64,000 bases of DNA from Azolla caroliniana. Lineage: Eukaryota > Polypodiophyta. Below, piece after piece: positions 44,471 to 56,844 of this stretch. The stretch spans positions 23,870,001 through 23,934,000 of the forward strand of contig JBHGNT010000004.1 in assembly GCA_043228905.1 (NCBI GenBank), read 5' to 3'. Each line of letters opens with the position of its first letter. Position 1 is the stretch's first letter. The notes below the pieces were generated by a model, which did not search any database, was not told where the DNA came from, and saw only the letters and a program-made list of their open reading frames with translations. A program made the translations under genes and the position numbers.

Positions 44471-44806
44471 ATATATATATATTAGAAAGTAAAAAGTAGG
44501 AGCTCTTTTTTTTCTTTTTTTTTAACGAATATTGTTTCATGTATTCTTATGCGTATTCGTATGTATTCGTATGGTAACCCCCACGAATGCGAATATGACT
44601 AACAGCTATTGTAATTTGTAATTAGTGCTTTTTACACACATTTATTAATTAATATAATTGTGTGTTTTCACCAAGAGAGAGAGAGGGGGGTATTCTAGGA
44701 ATTTTAAAAACCGAGAGACTCTTTCAGAGAAGATGCTCTCTGTTTGATATATACGCCGTGGCTATGGCGGTGGCCATGGCCATCATCTTCTTCTTCTTCT
44801 TCTTCG

Positions 44807-47800
44807 ATGAATGTATCCTCCATGGCGGCCTGCACTCGTCACGCGATGCTTCCACCTCCTTCTCCTCTCTCATTCTCTTTGCGAGATCAGAACCTCCCTC
44901 TCCTCTCACGGGTCCCTTCTGCTCAACCCCCCAACCTCCAGAAGAGTAGATGGTCTCTACTTGCTGTGAATTGCGCCGCCAAGCGTAGCCCTAAACGACT
45001 AAAATACCACTTCTCCGATACACGTAAGGTAGGTTTTATGCACAATTCGATATCTGTTTTCTCTTTTCTATTTCTGTTGAATCAAATTTCGCAGAAATGT
45101 AACTGCTACAGAAGTTGTAGCATTGCTGGACAAGGTATGTAGCGAAAGCACTTCTTCCCGCAGTCTGTCAAAATAACTATTATTTTCAGACCTTCATATG
45201 TTTAATATGAACTGGTCCTTAACGGATATAAATTCCAGAAAAATCAAGAAGTTTTAATCTATATAAGCTTCAGAAAACATCTAAATTTTTATGCAATGTA
45301 AATTCCATGGAAACCTAAAATTTTCAATGCATATAAACCTCATTACTTTAATCCATATAAATCACACAAAATCTAGTTTTTTATGTAGAGAGTCGAGACT
45401 GTTGGGATAAGGCAGAGATTTGGAAAATAGTTTTTTATAGTTTTAGCCTGTAAATAGTACATTCTAAGCTCAGTTCTCATTAGCTCTGGGTTGAATTCTG
45501 GTTGATTGAGTTATTTTTTGCTATGGCCTGACAAACTAACTTGACATATAGTCATTGCAAATATTTGCAAACTTTTTGAAAACTAGGAATTTTGAGTAGC
45601 TATTGTAGCTACTGTGATTGCAAAGAGTGGCAACTCCTTCGGAAACTAGGAAATTTAAGAAGGTATTGTGATTGCAAAGAGAGGTGACTCGTTCACAAAG
45701 TAGGAATTTCAGAAATCTATTATGATCACAAAGAATGTAATTTTTTTAAGTGACCGTGTTTGCAAAAAGTATCTCTTTGACAAAGTATGAATTCTAAGAA
45801 GCTACCTGTCTGGACCAAAATATGTTAATGGCATGTGCTAGTTTTAGTCCCGACTATATGAATTAACACCATAGCTTACAAACTCATAGCTATGCAATGT
45901 GTGAAACAACCAAGATTCTTCTTTTAGCACATGCAGCAGATTTGCTAAATGGCCATACATTATTTCTTGTTTGGGGTTGCGGTAATTACATTGCACTCAT
46001 TTTGCATGCATCCATACTCCTGACAGAGTTGCGGAAATGTATTAACAACTGCCATTGATCTGTTCTTCTCATACATTGCAAAATATTGTTATCCCTGATA
46101 ATATCCTCCTTGAAGTGGTGCTATAATTATAGAATGCAACTTTGCGTGAAGGCAGTGAGGGTTATAGTTGGATATGGACTTCACTGGGTTCTGATCTATG
46201 TTTGGCCCATCCGCTTTTGTTGATTTTATATCAAGTAGGATTCTTAATGTTAAGGACAAGCTCATCAATTTGAAATAGAGGGTGGAAAGAGAATAAGCTT
46301 CATGTAGTTATCTATAAAAAGGCTAAATAGTATGTCAAAATGAAAATAAATACTAATCTGGGAAGGGGACTATGATTACAATTGTTTCCTAACATGGTAT
46401 TTTATAAGTGTTTGTGATAATCTCGTTGTAGAGAAACTAACATTTTCTAGGATTAAATGTTGCATAATGGCAATTGTTGTCTGACATAATTAATTGACAA
46501 CGTCATGTTGTTTGGAGTTGACCAGGTTGCCGAACCTGTTTATATTTCTGTAGACAGCCTTGGCTCTGACGTCTGGAAACTTGATCAGATAATAGAACTG
46601 CTGAAGAATGGAGCTGTTGGAGTCATCCCAACTGACACTGTGTTAGTCTCATTATTCATATTAAAGAGCATCTTTTACAATGAAATGTTTTCCTTGCTTT
46701 GCAGTATTTACACACGATAAAGATTTCTGCAAATTAACCGAGTCATGTAACATGAAATACTTTAAATTTGCTTAGTATTTCTATACATAGATTTTCTTGT
46801 GTTCGTCTTATAGCTGCCAATCTTTTCTGTTATGTGATTTGTATGAAATAAGGCTTTTATACAACTTGAATCTGGTGATTGGCAGGTATGCAATTGTTTG
46901 TGATCTCAAGGATGCACGTTCAATCGACCGCATATATAGGTTTTTTCTCATTCCAGCAATAAGCTTTGCCTAAGAATTTATTTTCAAGGAATATATATAT
47001 ATATATTGCACAAGTTAAGAAGGTAGAAGGTGAATGTGAATGATAAAATTCATTACCAATAATGAAGTATGATATGTCATACCATTTTCTCCCTCCATGA
47101 AAAGGCAAAATAAGTCTTGCTTGATAATCTATCCTTACGAAATGCATATGATGTGAATTTATCAAATTAATATCTTTGTCATAGATTGAATCTGCTAGGA
47201 AAATGCTCATTACAATGAAAACAAACAAATGGGTCATGGCCTAACCACAATAAATTTCCTAGACGTAGTCTTGCTGGACTGCCTGCCTCTGAGATGTGAA
47301 TCTGGACACTGGTAGTCTGCTTCTCAGAGGAGCTGAAACACTTTATGCAGGCAGATCAATTGGGACGAGTAGGCTTAATTTTTATGGTTGTCTTCTGGAG
47401 AAAGAGAACCAGGCATCTAATTATTAGCACATGATTGTGATTAGTGAGCATGTTTGAGATTGTGGAAATTCATCAAATAGAAAATTGGGCTGAACTGTCA
47501 AAAGCAAGCTCCTTCCCATGGGTTGTGAACCTGATTTCCGTGGCACATTTGAAATTGCATCTTAGATTGTTATTAACCCAATCACATAGCCATCCAAAAT
47601 TATTGCTAAGTCCAAGTAAATCTAGGTTTCAGATGATATCTCTATCATACAGTATTATTCTGAAGGGTTCTACTGATATGAGGCTTTTTTGATGCAGGAT
47701 CAAGAATATGGATCCTAAAAAGGTAGTATCATCTGGTAACCAATCCATTAAGATTTCAGTAGATTTTGCAGCTGGTCATATTTTTTTAACTTTTTGAGAT

Positions 47801-49037
47801 TTGTAATGTTCTTGCCTATCAGCCTTTGAGTATACTATGCCGATCATTCCATGATATTGATACCTATACTACTGGATTTCCACGTGGGAACAATCAAGGT
47901 CATACCAATATCTTCCGAGCTGCCCGCCAATGCCTCCCAGGACCAGTATGCAGGCTTTTTGAAACTTGCAATTATTAATTCTGTAAACCAAGGAAAATCT
48001 AGCAACTGTTGTAATCTTCAATTTGCAGTATACGTTTATACTTCCTGCTAGTAAGGAGATGCCAAAACAATGTTCAGACTTTGGTGGAAGTGCTCAGAGC
48101 TGTGCACCAAGAAAAAGTGTTGGCGTTCGTATGCCAAATGATGTGATATGCCAAGCAATTCTGAAGGAGCTTGATGGGCCTTTGATCTGTACAAGGTAAA
48201 TAAGTAAAATGTTGTCATGACCTCATCATTTTGCACAGGGAATAAAAAATCTTTTTACTGTACAGTGTACGGAGACCAGCTAATGATAATTGGTTACTAG
48301 ATCCAGTCCTTATATTGGACACATATGGTGCCTCAGAAGGGAAAGAGGTAATGAAATGCGTGTGTTTGTACCATTTTACGTGTATTTCTGTGCCACTGAA
48401 GAAACGATTGAAATATAATTTTTTGTGATTTTTTGGTACAGGGTGTAGACTTTGTAGTAGATGGAGGTGTGCGAATTGCAGACCCATCCACTGTGGTGGA
48501 CATGACAGGAACATCTCCAGTACTATTGAGGCGTGGCAAGGTGGCCTTTTTAACAACTATACTATACTAGCTGTTTGAAAATGCATGGTATGACCTTCAG
48601 CAGGGTTTGTGTGCAAGAAAATGAAAAGCATTAAAATGGTTGCATTAGTATACTAGCTGTTTGTAATGAATCATGAGATAATTTAGCTATCCAAGTTAAG
48701 AAAATGGGGATTGGATTTTGTCTTGAGTATCCGAGCAAGAACCCATGCATGATGCTATCACCATTAAGATTGGGGACATATTATTGCAGAAACAAGGTGA
48801 AAACAAAGTGACAGTATCTGATAACAGCATGCACCGAGTTGCCAAAATCTTATGAACAAATGATAACAACTTTACAGTTTCTGTCAGAGCTACTTGGTTA
48901 CTGGTTACCAAGGCAATCACTTCCTTATCAAAAAAATTAAGGACTGACTAATCAGCTCATGCTGTTGCACACAGTCAACTATTCTCAAATAAACGGTATG
49001 CAAGAATGCTACTAGCAACCTTACAGAACAATCTTAG

Positions 49038-49092
<55 letters not shown>

Positions 49093-49975
49093 GATATATC
49101 AACCTTTATTTAGATAGGCTGTGGCACCAAAATTATTACAATCATAATGTCATATGACCTCTCATCCATAGAAAAAGAAAAGCACATTGAACTGATATCA
49201 GAGTCATAACTAGGATGTAATGTAGTATGTAAATTTTTCAGAGAGAAACCCAGAGAGCCAGAGAGAGGTTATGTTAACATATTGAAAGTGGCCAAACTGG
49301 TCCTTGCGCTCCAAAAATTCTAGTTGTGATGTCATGTGACATCATATCTATGACAAGAACAACTCAGTGAGCGTAAGCTGAAATTGAAACTATAAGTAGT
49401 GTGATAAGAAAATAGAAAACCTACCACAAATACCAAACAAGAAGTTCAGAGATGTTCTGTGATATAAATTACAGCATAGCATCCACGGGAGTAGTCATAT
49501 TATTTGCCTTTACAAAGTTTTCTGGACTTTGGTTGAATGCGGGATGTAAATCATTTATTGTCTCTGCCTTTCATCTCCATTCAATTAATAGATGGATTGT
49601 CTTCAGGTTCCACAGAGAACCTAAGGATGCAAACCAGACTACTTGATATTTTCTCAATTTGTCAAAACTGAGAAGTTCAGCTGCCAATCTGAGGTTATCG
49701 ACCTTGAGAACTCTCTCAGTTCTTTGCCTTTGCACCATTTCAAGAATCAGCAGTTTTTTTTACGTTGTTGAGTTTCTTTGACATGTTTGTGATTTTCTTT
49801 CTCTGGTACAATTGTGATTGCTCATGGAGTTAATGCAGTATTGAAATTGTCATGAAGTTAGAAACTGCAATTTATTCTATATTTGCTATTTCAGGGAATC
49901 GTTGAAGATTGGATGCTTATGGACCTACCTAGCTCTAAACCACCAGATTTTATGAAGACAAACCCATACATGTAA
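44807..49975 (+). CDS. YrdC/Sua5-like protein, plastid- or mitochondrion-targeted
   Basis: Nine exons, all junctions in frame: 44807-45028, 46526-46641, 46886-46939, 47698-47722, 47823-47945, 48029-48195, 48266-48347, 48442-48540, 49895-49975; 322 residues. The first about 55 residues are Ser/Pro/Leu-rich (MNVSSMAACTRHAMLPPPSP) and look like a transit peptide, ending near AVNCAAKRSPKRLKY. The YrdC core follows: ELLKNGAVGVIPTDTVYAIV, RIYRIKNMDPKKPLSILCRS, GPYTFILPASKEMPKQC, VGVRMPNDVICQAIL, LDGPLICTSVRRP, GVDFVVDGGVRIADPSTVVD. Known role of the family: threonylcarbamoyl-AMP synthesis (from Thr, bicarbonate, ATP) for tRNA t6A. The TSAN-like motif of bacterial TsaC reads TSVRR here; I recall a similar variant in plant YrdC-domain paralogs, so catalytic competence is uncertain. 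The start at 44807 is the first ATG in frame. Intron 1 (1.5 kb) and intron 8 (1.35 kb) hold repeats. Confidence 0.88.
45029..46525 (+). other. Intron 1 of the YrdC-like gene
   Basis: Contains a 3-4-fold repeat of about 65 bp at 45580-45790 (ACTAGGAATTT, GTGATTGCAAAGAG, variants). At 45099-45138 an exon-like 40-nt stretch is bounded by TTTCGCAG and GTATGT; its 40-nt length would shift the frame if included between exons 1 and 2. Confidence 0.5.
48541..49894 (+). other. Intron 8 of the YrdC-like gene, with (AG)n
   Basis: Non-coding; (AG)n at 49039-49084, then a block with repeated AGAGAGCCAGAGAGAGG-like sequence. ORFs on either strand in this interval lack domains. Confidence 0.6.
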
Positions 49976-50540
49976 TATAGGTTGTTAATTTCGAACTTTG
50001 TACATGATTCATCTGTAAATTTGTACATTAAGATGATCAGCTATGCGAGATCCCTGTGTAAAATGTACACAAAATTTTCTGATTCCAAACATATGGAATA
50101 AGTAGCTGTATTTTGTACTTCTTTGACCAACATGTTTCTGAGTATCCATGCCCACTCTAAAGGACCTTGTAACAAGAAGTTCATATGCTGACACATATCA
50201 CTAGCTACAAAATCTGTGCAAATGTACTGATTGATCTATAAATAAACCAATCATTCTATCCTATTACCTAGGTGATGAATCTTTTTAATGAATGTGATGT
50301 AACTTATTGCATTTTGGAAAGTTCCCCTTTTTATCTCGAAGATGATCATTTTGGTTCGTTATGTGAACACATTTAATTGTTTAACATTCATATTGGAGAT
50401 ATACATGTGAAGTGGGAGTGTAAATGGAATGGCTCATTATGTGAACATTTTATTGACCAACATTCATATTGGAAGTATACCTTTGAAGTGTGAATGAACT
50501 CATAGTTTATGTAATTCATATCAAAATCCAAGTTGTGATA
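49976..50540. other. YrdC 3' flank and spacer
   Basis: No gene. A local duplication pair at about 50360-50400 and 50440-50480 shares TATGTGAACA and AACATTCATATTGGA. Confidence 0.4.
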
Positions 50541-50544
50541 ATAT

Positions 50545-50785
50545 TGTGAAATGCACATAAAAGATCAAAACTAACTCCTTACTTCTTACTCAATTTATAG
50601 TTAGATACAAAGGTGCCCATTTGGGTTGGGTTAGCTAAAATGGGTGTGCTAAAAGGGTGGATCGGCGTAGGTACATGCATCCTAAAAAGGGTGTGCTAAA
50701 AGGGTGGGTAGGCTTAGGTACGTGCATCCTAAAAAGGGTATGCTAAAAGGGTGGCTCAAAGGAACACATGCACACCACATTTACC
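50545..50785. repeat. Direct repeat flanking an integrase relic, left copy (partner 51418-51610)
   Basis: Contains GTGAAATGCACATAA, ACTTCTTACTCAATTTATAG, CCCATTTGGGTT, a 2-3-fold subrepeat GTGTGCTAAAAGGGTGG...TACATGCATCCTAAAA, and GGAACACATGCACACCACA, all recurring in order in 51418-51610. Confidence 0.8.
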
Positions 50786-50829
50786 CCTTGAGAGAAATAA
50801 GGAGGTTTATGATATGGGAAAAGGATGGG

Positions 50830-51175
50830 GGTCAAAAAATGGGCCTAGGGTGGTATAGGGCTTGATGTGGGCAACATGGGCGGAGGCGAATTGGCCATTG
50901 GTATCACGTCGGAGCAAGTACGTAGTGGATCTGATGGCACGAACTACAGTGAAGGAGCCGAATCCCTCGATGCTTCTAGCGCAGTTGTGCGACTTGTAGG
51001 TTTCGAGAGCTGACTTGTCAAAGGGTTGATTCGTGCAGCAACCTCCTGCTTGAGGGTTTTGTTGAGGCGGTCGATGAGGCCATTGGTTTGAGGACGGTAT
51101 GGGGACTTAAGCACCTACTAGACACTTAGTTGAGCTGCAACGACGTTGCGGACATCCTCGTGGAACTGGTGACCC
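50830..51175 (-). pseudogene. Ty3/gypsy integrase relic
   Basis: Minus strand, top to bottom: GHQFHEDVRNVVAAQ; then SPYRPQTNGLIDRLNKTLKQ, matching the integrase core YHPQTNGxxERxNxTLKx in which the catalytic Glu position reads Asp; after a frameshift, GFGSFTVVRAIRSTTYLLRR and QFASAHVAHIKPY, the usual integrase C-terminal GPFxVxxxxxxTYxL...HVxxLKPY. Stops and shifts interrupt it. Nothing else of the element is recognisable. Confidence 0.7.
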
Positions 51176-52700
51176 TAATAAGATAATAGTTGGATGGGGC
51201 TAGTGACGGAAAACGAGCTAGCAATTAGTGGATAGAGATCAATCCCTCCTGTGGACTGAGGGCCACTTGGACTTGGCTGAGGTGGGGAACAGGAGGGCTA
51301 TCATGTCGAAGGGGGATCGGGGAAACTCATGGGACAAGAAGTTAGTGGGCAACCTAAGGTGAGGGGGAAGACGTGGGTGCTTGGATGTGGGGGACTAGTA
51401 CCCCCCATCTCCACCAATATGTGAAATGCACATAAGAGATCAAAACCAACCTAGTTAGCTTCTTACTTCTTACTCAATTTATAGTTCATACAAAGATACC
51501 CATTTGGGTTAAAAAGGGTGTGCTAAAAGGGTGGGTCGGTTTAGTTACATGCATCCTAAAATGGGTATGCTAAAAGGGTGGCACAAAGGAACACATGCAC
51601 ACCACAATATAATCTTGCTAGTTGGCTTTAAAACAAGTTTCATCATGAACTACAATTTATTGACTAATATTCATATTTGACGTATTCCTTTGAAGTGAAC
51701 GAACTCAATAGTTTATGCAAATCATATTTTAAATCCAAATTGTCATTGTATAACTTTTTAGTTGGCATTAAAACATGTAGGTTTCAAAGTTACCAACAAG
51801 TTGGTGGAGTCACCCTTGAAGCATCTCTTTGATTTCTAAGTATGAATATTTCCCCTACATTCTCCCTTGCTTCCATCCCAATGGTATCATCAACAAACAT
51901 CCCTAAGCATTCTTGGTTTTATTCCATATTAGGGAATTTATGGAGATAGTTTGTAGGTATTAATTTTGGTTGATTGTAATTTAATTATCTTGTCAATACA
52001 ATGATGCCAATCCCTTCATATAATCTATTTTGTGTCTCTAATAATTACATCTTTTAATCTTGCCCAAGTTCTTGTACACCTAGTTTTTATAATGGAAGGT
52101 GAATTCCCAAACTCCAAAATCACGAGTTGATTGATTTGCAATAACCTCTTTAGTCATTTTAGGAAGATTTTTGTCCATTCACTAGAAAACATCAAAAAAC
52201 TATGTGCCATTTTTAATTAATTTAATCCTTAACATTGTACAACTCTCATTGCAATGTTCATTTTATATTGTGGAAAATGCTTTGATGCATACGACAAATG
52301 TCGCCCCCATAACCTCAGAGGCGAATTTCGCTATTATCTTCTCATTCTTTGTGCCTTCAAGAAAGAACATAGACTTAATACTATTGCAAGATATCAATCT
52401 TTGAAGATACACTCCTCATATTGGAACCAAGGTCATAGATGTTGTACACCAATTTATTGTCATCATCAAATATGTTGTACCATTTCGATATCACTAAAAA
52501 GTTTGGACCCAAGTTTGGACTACCTGCTTCCGCAGAGAGCAAAATATTTTTAAGCTGAGATTAATTGAAAACTGCGTGAGTTCGAAACTAATATATATCT
52601 TCAATTTTCAGCATTGGTATAGATGTTTAAATGAAGATGTATATTCAGAGATTGAAAATAATGTTGTGATTCTACAAAATGTCATCAAAACATGGACTAG
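51176..52700. other. Spacer with the right flanking repeat (51418-51610)
   Basis: 51176-51417 is GC-richer and may be further decayed retroelement. 51418-51610 is the partner of 50545-50785. 51640-51730 resembles 50450-50540. 51780-52700 has no gene; short ORFs at 52204-52553 lack domains. Confidence 0.4.
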
Positions 52701-55003
52701 TTATTCTATATAGAACCTATGCAACATAGTATGTATGTAAACTTGACCAGGATTATAAACAACTGATGGAAATTTGGGCTGATTCACTGCATTTGGGAGG
52801 CCTTGAGTTTCCAAGCACAATCCACTATGCTTTTTGTATCTAGCACCATTTTTTCCCTTTGTATCAGAAATGAAATTCCCTGTGTAGAATTGCATACCAC
52901 GGGCATTTGTAAGCAAATCCATGGCTCGACCACTGGTCGGATCTTTCACCGTGGCAGCCAAATAGAGACCACCTTCAGCTTCCGGGTTACCATTGAGTAC
53001 AAAATTATGATCATACCCTCCACTAACATCCTTCATTTGATCACGGATCTCGTGTGGTTTTCTAAAGTCAAAGGGAGTGCCATTCACAGACAACATTTCA
53101 CCAGTCGGTATCAAGTCATTGTCTACTGGAGTTATATAATCTGCCTTAATGCAAACATTATGCCCTAATATATCTCCGTTCCCATGCCCACTGAGATTCC
53201 AATATGTATGTTGTGCAAGGCTTATGGGAGTAGATTTCTTCACCGGAACAGCTTTCATCTCAGTCAGAAGTTCATAGTCTCCGCTAAGTGTATATGTCAC
53301 AGATACATCAACATCGCCAGGGAAACCTGAAACATTACATGCCCTAAATCTTCCATTAAATCGGTAAAAAGCAATTAAAACATTCCAAACAGATCTTTTT
53401 AATTACCTTCCTCTCCATCAAAGCTATGATAGAGAAATTGTACAGAAGGATTTGGATACTCTTTCAACTCCTTCACCTCCCACAGAACTTTATCAAACCC
53501 TCTTTTCCCACCTAGATTGACAAACAAGGATGCAGGTATTCGTAATTTTATTCCATGTTAGAAGATAGAACAAATCTGATAATCTTCACAAACCATGTAA
53601 TGTTATGTCAGGATTATTGCTTGTAGCAACTAGCTTGTGTTTCTCTCCATTTATCGTGATTGATGAACCACTGATTCGATTTGCAACCCTTCCAACAAGG
53701 CTTCCAAAATATAGAGACGGTTCATCCTTTGCAAAGAAGAAACATCATGAAACATAGTAACAATCTCTTATGTCACACGGGTCCCAATCTTGGGCAAAAA
53801 CTGGAATTAACACCATCATATATGTGCATCACACTAAATATCACATGCAGCTGGTATTGACACCATCATATATAAATATGATATATCAAACTACCATATA
53901 TAACATGTAGAATTTATAGTATACTACACACAAACTACCATATATAATACATTGAATGTGGCATAAAACTGTATAATGTGACATATATAAGTGGGCTACT
54001 GACAGTCCATGCTTCATAAAGAGATTTAACAAGTCAAACTTATAGAAATAACTCTTTCAGATACCAAACTTCGTTCCCCCTCACTCTTGCATATGCACTG
54101 GCATCATCATGTGTCAATATAATTTATAGAATAAGACATGCAATTGTAATTCATAGTATACCACAAAGGCAATGTAATTTATAGAATGCCATATGCGATT
54201 GTAATTCATAGTATACCACAAAGTATGCATAATGCACATAAGAATATGCATGGCACATGTAGTATCACAAACTACATAGGTAAACATGTGCATATGCATG
54301 CTGGAAACAAACAACAAATTCAAACCTAGCACAAAACATGTTGAAAACAGAGTAAATCCAAATACCTTCAAAACATAATACATGCAAGTAAACCATAAAG
54401 AGCCAAAACAACTTGAAAACATAATGCGCACAGAAAAATGTAGCCACAATAGCTGCAAATCATACTCATGAATAGCTTGAATTTCATCGGAAAATATGAT
54501 ATATTACCATGTAAGGAGCAAGGTTGTCATATCCAAGAACGACATCTGCTAAGTTTCCTGTAAACCCAGCAAAAAAATATTAACACAACAATTTCAGGAT
54601 TACGGGATGTTCTGACAGTAATTAAGTTGGACAAAATTGAGGACTAAAGGATCCTCATCAATGTAATCCATTGAGAAAAAATCATCTGAGTATAGCGAGA
54701 GGTACCTAATCTGTCGGGAAGGATAAGAGAAACAATGGAAGCTCCCCAATTCGTGACTATGAGCTTCATCTTGCTTCCTCTGCAAAGGGTAAACAACTGG
54801 GCTTTCCCATCCAGACCAAAGGGCTCTGTGTCGATCCTTTGTCCATTGGTTATCCCTGCCATGGCTACAAAAGAGAAGCACGCTAAGAGAATCAGAATCG
54901 GAAGAAGAAGAAGAAGAAGATCCTTTTTTAAAAGAGATGCATGCAAAAAGAGAGGAGGGAGAGATCCACAACCCACTTCTTGCTTTAACTTTTTGATGCC
55001 CAA
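52701..55003 (-). CDS. Aldose 1-epimerase (galactose mutarotase family)
   Basis: Five minus-strand exons: 55003-54706, 54557-54508, 53726-53594, 53511-53407, 53326-52701; all junctions in frame, 403 residues from the first ATG. Family motifs in order: KLIVTNWGASIVSLILPDRL, DVVLGYDNLAPYM, FGSLVGRVANRI, ITLHGGKRGFDKVLWEV, VSVTYTL, SLAQHTYWNLSG (catalytic His), GGYDHNFVLN (Asp), LCLETQGLPNAVN (catalytic Glu). The reaction is interconversion of alpha- and beta-anomers of hexoses such as galactose and glucose. Residues 24-47 form a Leu-rich hydrophobic stretch encoded by (CTT)n, so the long form would be secretory; starting at M48 (54862, MAGITNGQRI) would give a cytosolic protein of 356 residues, near the usual family length. 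Both are plausible. The GTTC/AACCGG-rich patch at 55050-55110 lies just upstream. Confidence 0.93.
53727..54507 (-). other. Intron 2 of the epimerase gene
   Basis: AT-rich with internally repeated TGTAATTCATAGTATACCAC and CCATATATAAC units (53850-54220). ORFs on the minus strand here (for example 54114-54458) are low-complexity intron sequence. Confidence 0.6.
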
Positions 55004-56048
55004 TTAGAGATCAGATTGACTGAACACAACATCAGCCATGAATGTTCAAGCTGATGCAGACACAATCCAAACCGTTTAAAGCCGGTTTAGGCTTGAACCG
55101 AGCCGGTTGCCGACTTCTTGAAAATTTGTTAGCTTATATGTACATATGTATATGCATTATATGGGCCATGTTTACTAGAGTCTAGTACAAACAAATATAT
55201 TCTTTGTCGACATATTGTTGGTTATTTGATGCGAAAGAGCTTCTTGGATGGCGATGTGGCACACGATCACCGTTTGCTTGTTTAACTCAAAAAACAAATT
55301 GTGACAACATATTGTTGGTTATTTGACACAAAGAGTGCTTCTTCAATGGAGATGTGGCACATGATCATCGTTTGCTTGTTCAACACCGAAACGTGGCATA
55401 AGGAACCTGTTGTGTGCTAAAATGTGCTTATAGACCATATGTTGCAAAACACTTAGATATTGCATGTGTGTTGAGGGTGTGGATAAAACATTATGTGGTG
55501 CATGCATAGAGCAACTCTTGAAAAAGTGTATGGTAGGAGATCAAATCGAGCCTAAAGGCCTACTGAGTAGAGAGGACTTTGTTTGGGTCATTGGAAATAG
55601 CAAATTTCTTTGTGAGGTCACATCTTCGTGAAAAACGATATCTATCCCCTCCCCATTATTACATCACTACTTTTTCAAAAGTTCCCAAGATGATTGATTT
55701 TATTTTTCTTCTCCATTGATATGGACAAGGTCATCAATAGTTCACAAAAAGGGCGCCTTCGATGAGATGGTGAGATCTCATTCTTTGGAGATGGAAAATA
55801 GAGGCACACATTGGGCATCACAGAATTGTGCAAAAGCAAGGATTTACAAACTGTTGCTCATCTAATAAAAAAATCGGTGTATTTCTACTAGTTTAGATCC
55901 CGTCATCAATGCTTTGAAACACGAGAATGCGGACAATATAGAGTGTTAATAGGACAAATAGGCCCATCCATGCTCGCCAGGGGGGTCCGGCCAAAACCGA
56001 AAGAATGTCTTGGCTCATCAATAATAGTGGTCTTCAACGATCAATTGA
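55004..56048. other. Epimerase upstream region and spacer
   Basis: 55050-55110: AACCG/CCGGTT-rich patch. 55198-55296 and 55297-55384: tandem pair of about 100 bp (ACATATTGTTGGTTATTTGA, GATGTGGCACA, ATCGTTTGCTTGTT). 55400-56048: no supported gene. Confidence 0.45.
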
Positions 56049-56503
56049 TTGATGAAAGGGGAAGGTGAACGAAGGACCAACAATCTCTCCACACACACAT
56101 CACCAATAATACGAAAGGAAGTTCAACCAGTATGGGAGATACCGAGTAGTACCACTGCATATCACATTTGGAAGGCTCGGTGCTCTCTCATTTTCCATAA
56201 ACTTAAAACATCACTAGCTGAATTGGTTTCAAATATTTGGTTAGACGTGGTTCATACTTTGAAGGGTCAATAGGACGGAATAGTTGGAGATTATGATGCT
56301 AAAATTGATCGATGGCATGAGTTTCTTATCATCTGGATAGCTACTCCATTCATGACATCCAATTACGACACTCCGTATTGGCATTTTTCAGCCTTCGAAA
56401 TGGTTGTTTCCCCCCCCCCCCCTGCTCGGCGCTGATCACATAGACTTTAAAAATCTTGTGAAATGTTTACACTAAAGACAAGATATCTTCATTAAAAAAA
56501 AAT
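56049..56503 (+). pseudogene. LINE ORF2 3' end relic with short poly(A)
   Basis: AYHIWKARCSLIFHKLKTSL and ELVSNIWLDVVHTLKG, a stop, then DRWHEFLIIWIATPF and YWHFSAFEMVVSPPPPP. The WKARC segment and the Trp-then-Pro-rich ending parallel the 32-kb LINE tail. A C12 tract encodes the terminal Pro run. A3-A9 stretches at 56486-56503 may be the remaining poly(A). RT and zf-RVT parts are absent. Confidence 0.55.
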
Positions 56504-56507
56504 CTCT

Positions 56508-56547
<40 letters not shown>

Positions 56548-56569
56548 TATTACATTATTACATATATAC

Positions 56570-56600
<31 letters not shown>

Positions 56601-56790
56601 CATACATACATACATATACATATACATACATACATATATATGCATATATACATATATACATATATGTACATACATATATAGTGTTTCTTCCAAATTGGGC
56701 GGGAAAGGCTTCCATGATTCATTCCCCTGCTTCCTCTGTTTCCTTTGACATAGATAGATAGATAGATACAGAGATAGATAGATAGAGCAG
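56504..56790. repeat. Compound microsatellites: (CA)n, (TACA/TATA)n, (ATAG)n
   Basis: (CA)n at 56508-56546, TACATA-type tetranucleotides at 56555-56680, (GATA)n at 56752-56786. They sit directly upstream of the RPA32 start. Minus-strand Met/Tyr/Cys-rich ORFs here are artefacts of the repeats. Confidence 0.95.
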
Positions 56791-56844
56791 GTGTCTGCGT
56801 GCGTGAGGAGAGGAGAGGAAGAAGAAGCAGAGGAAGAAATAAAG

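Noticed and set aside
44744-44806. Upstream extension of the YrdC N-terminus
   Set aside because: The extended frame begins at TTG, not ATG; the Trp/Ser-rich stretch is encoded by a (TTC)n tract.
46920-47237. 105-codon minus-strand ORF in YrdC intron 3
   Set aside because: Lies wholly in an intron, no domain, AT-rich composition.
54114-54458. 114-codon minus-strand ORF
   Set aside because: Within epimerase intron 2 and built from intronic repeats.
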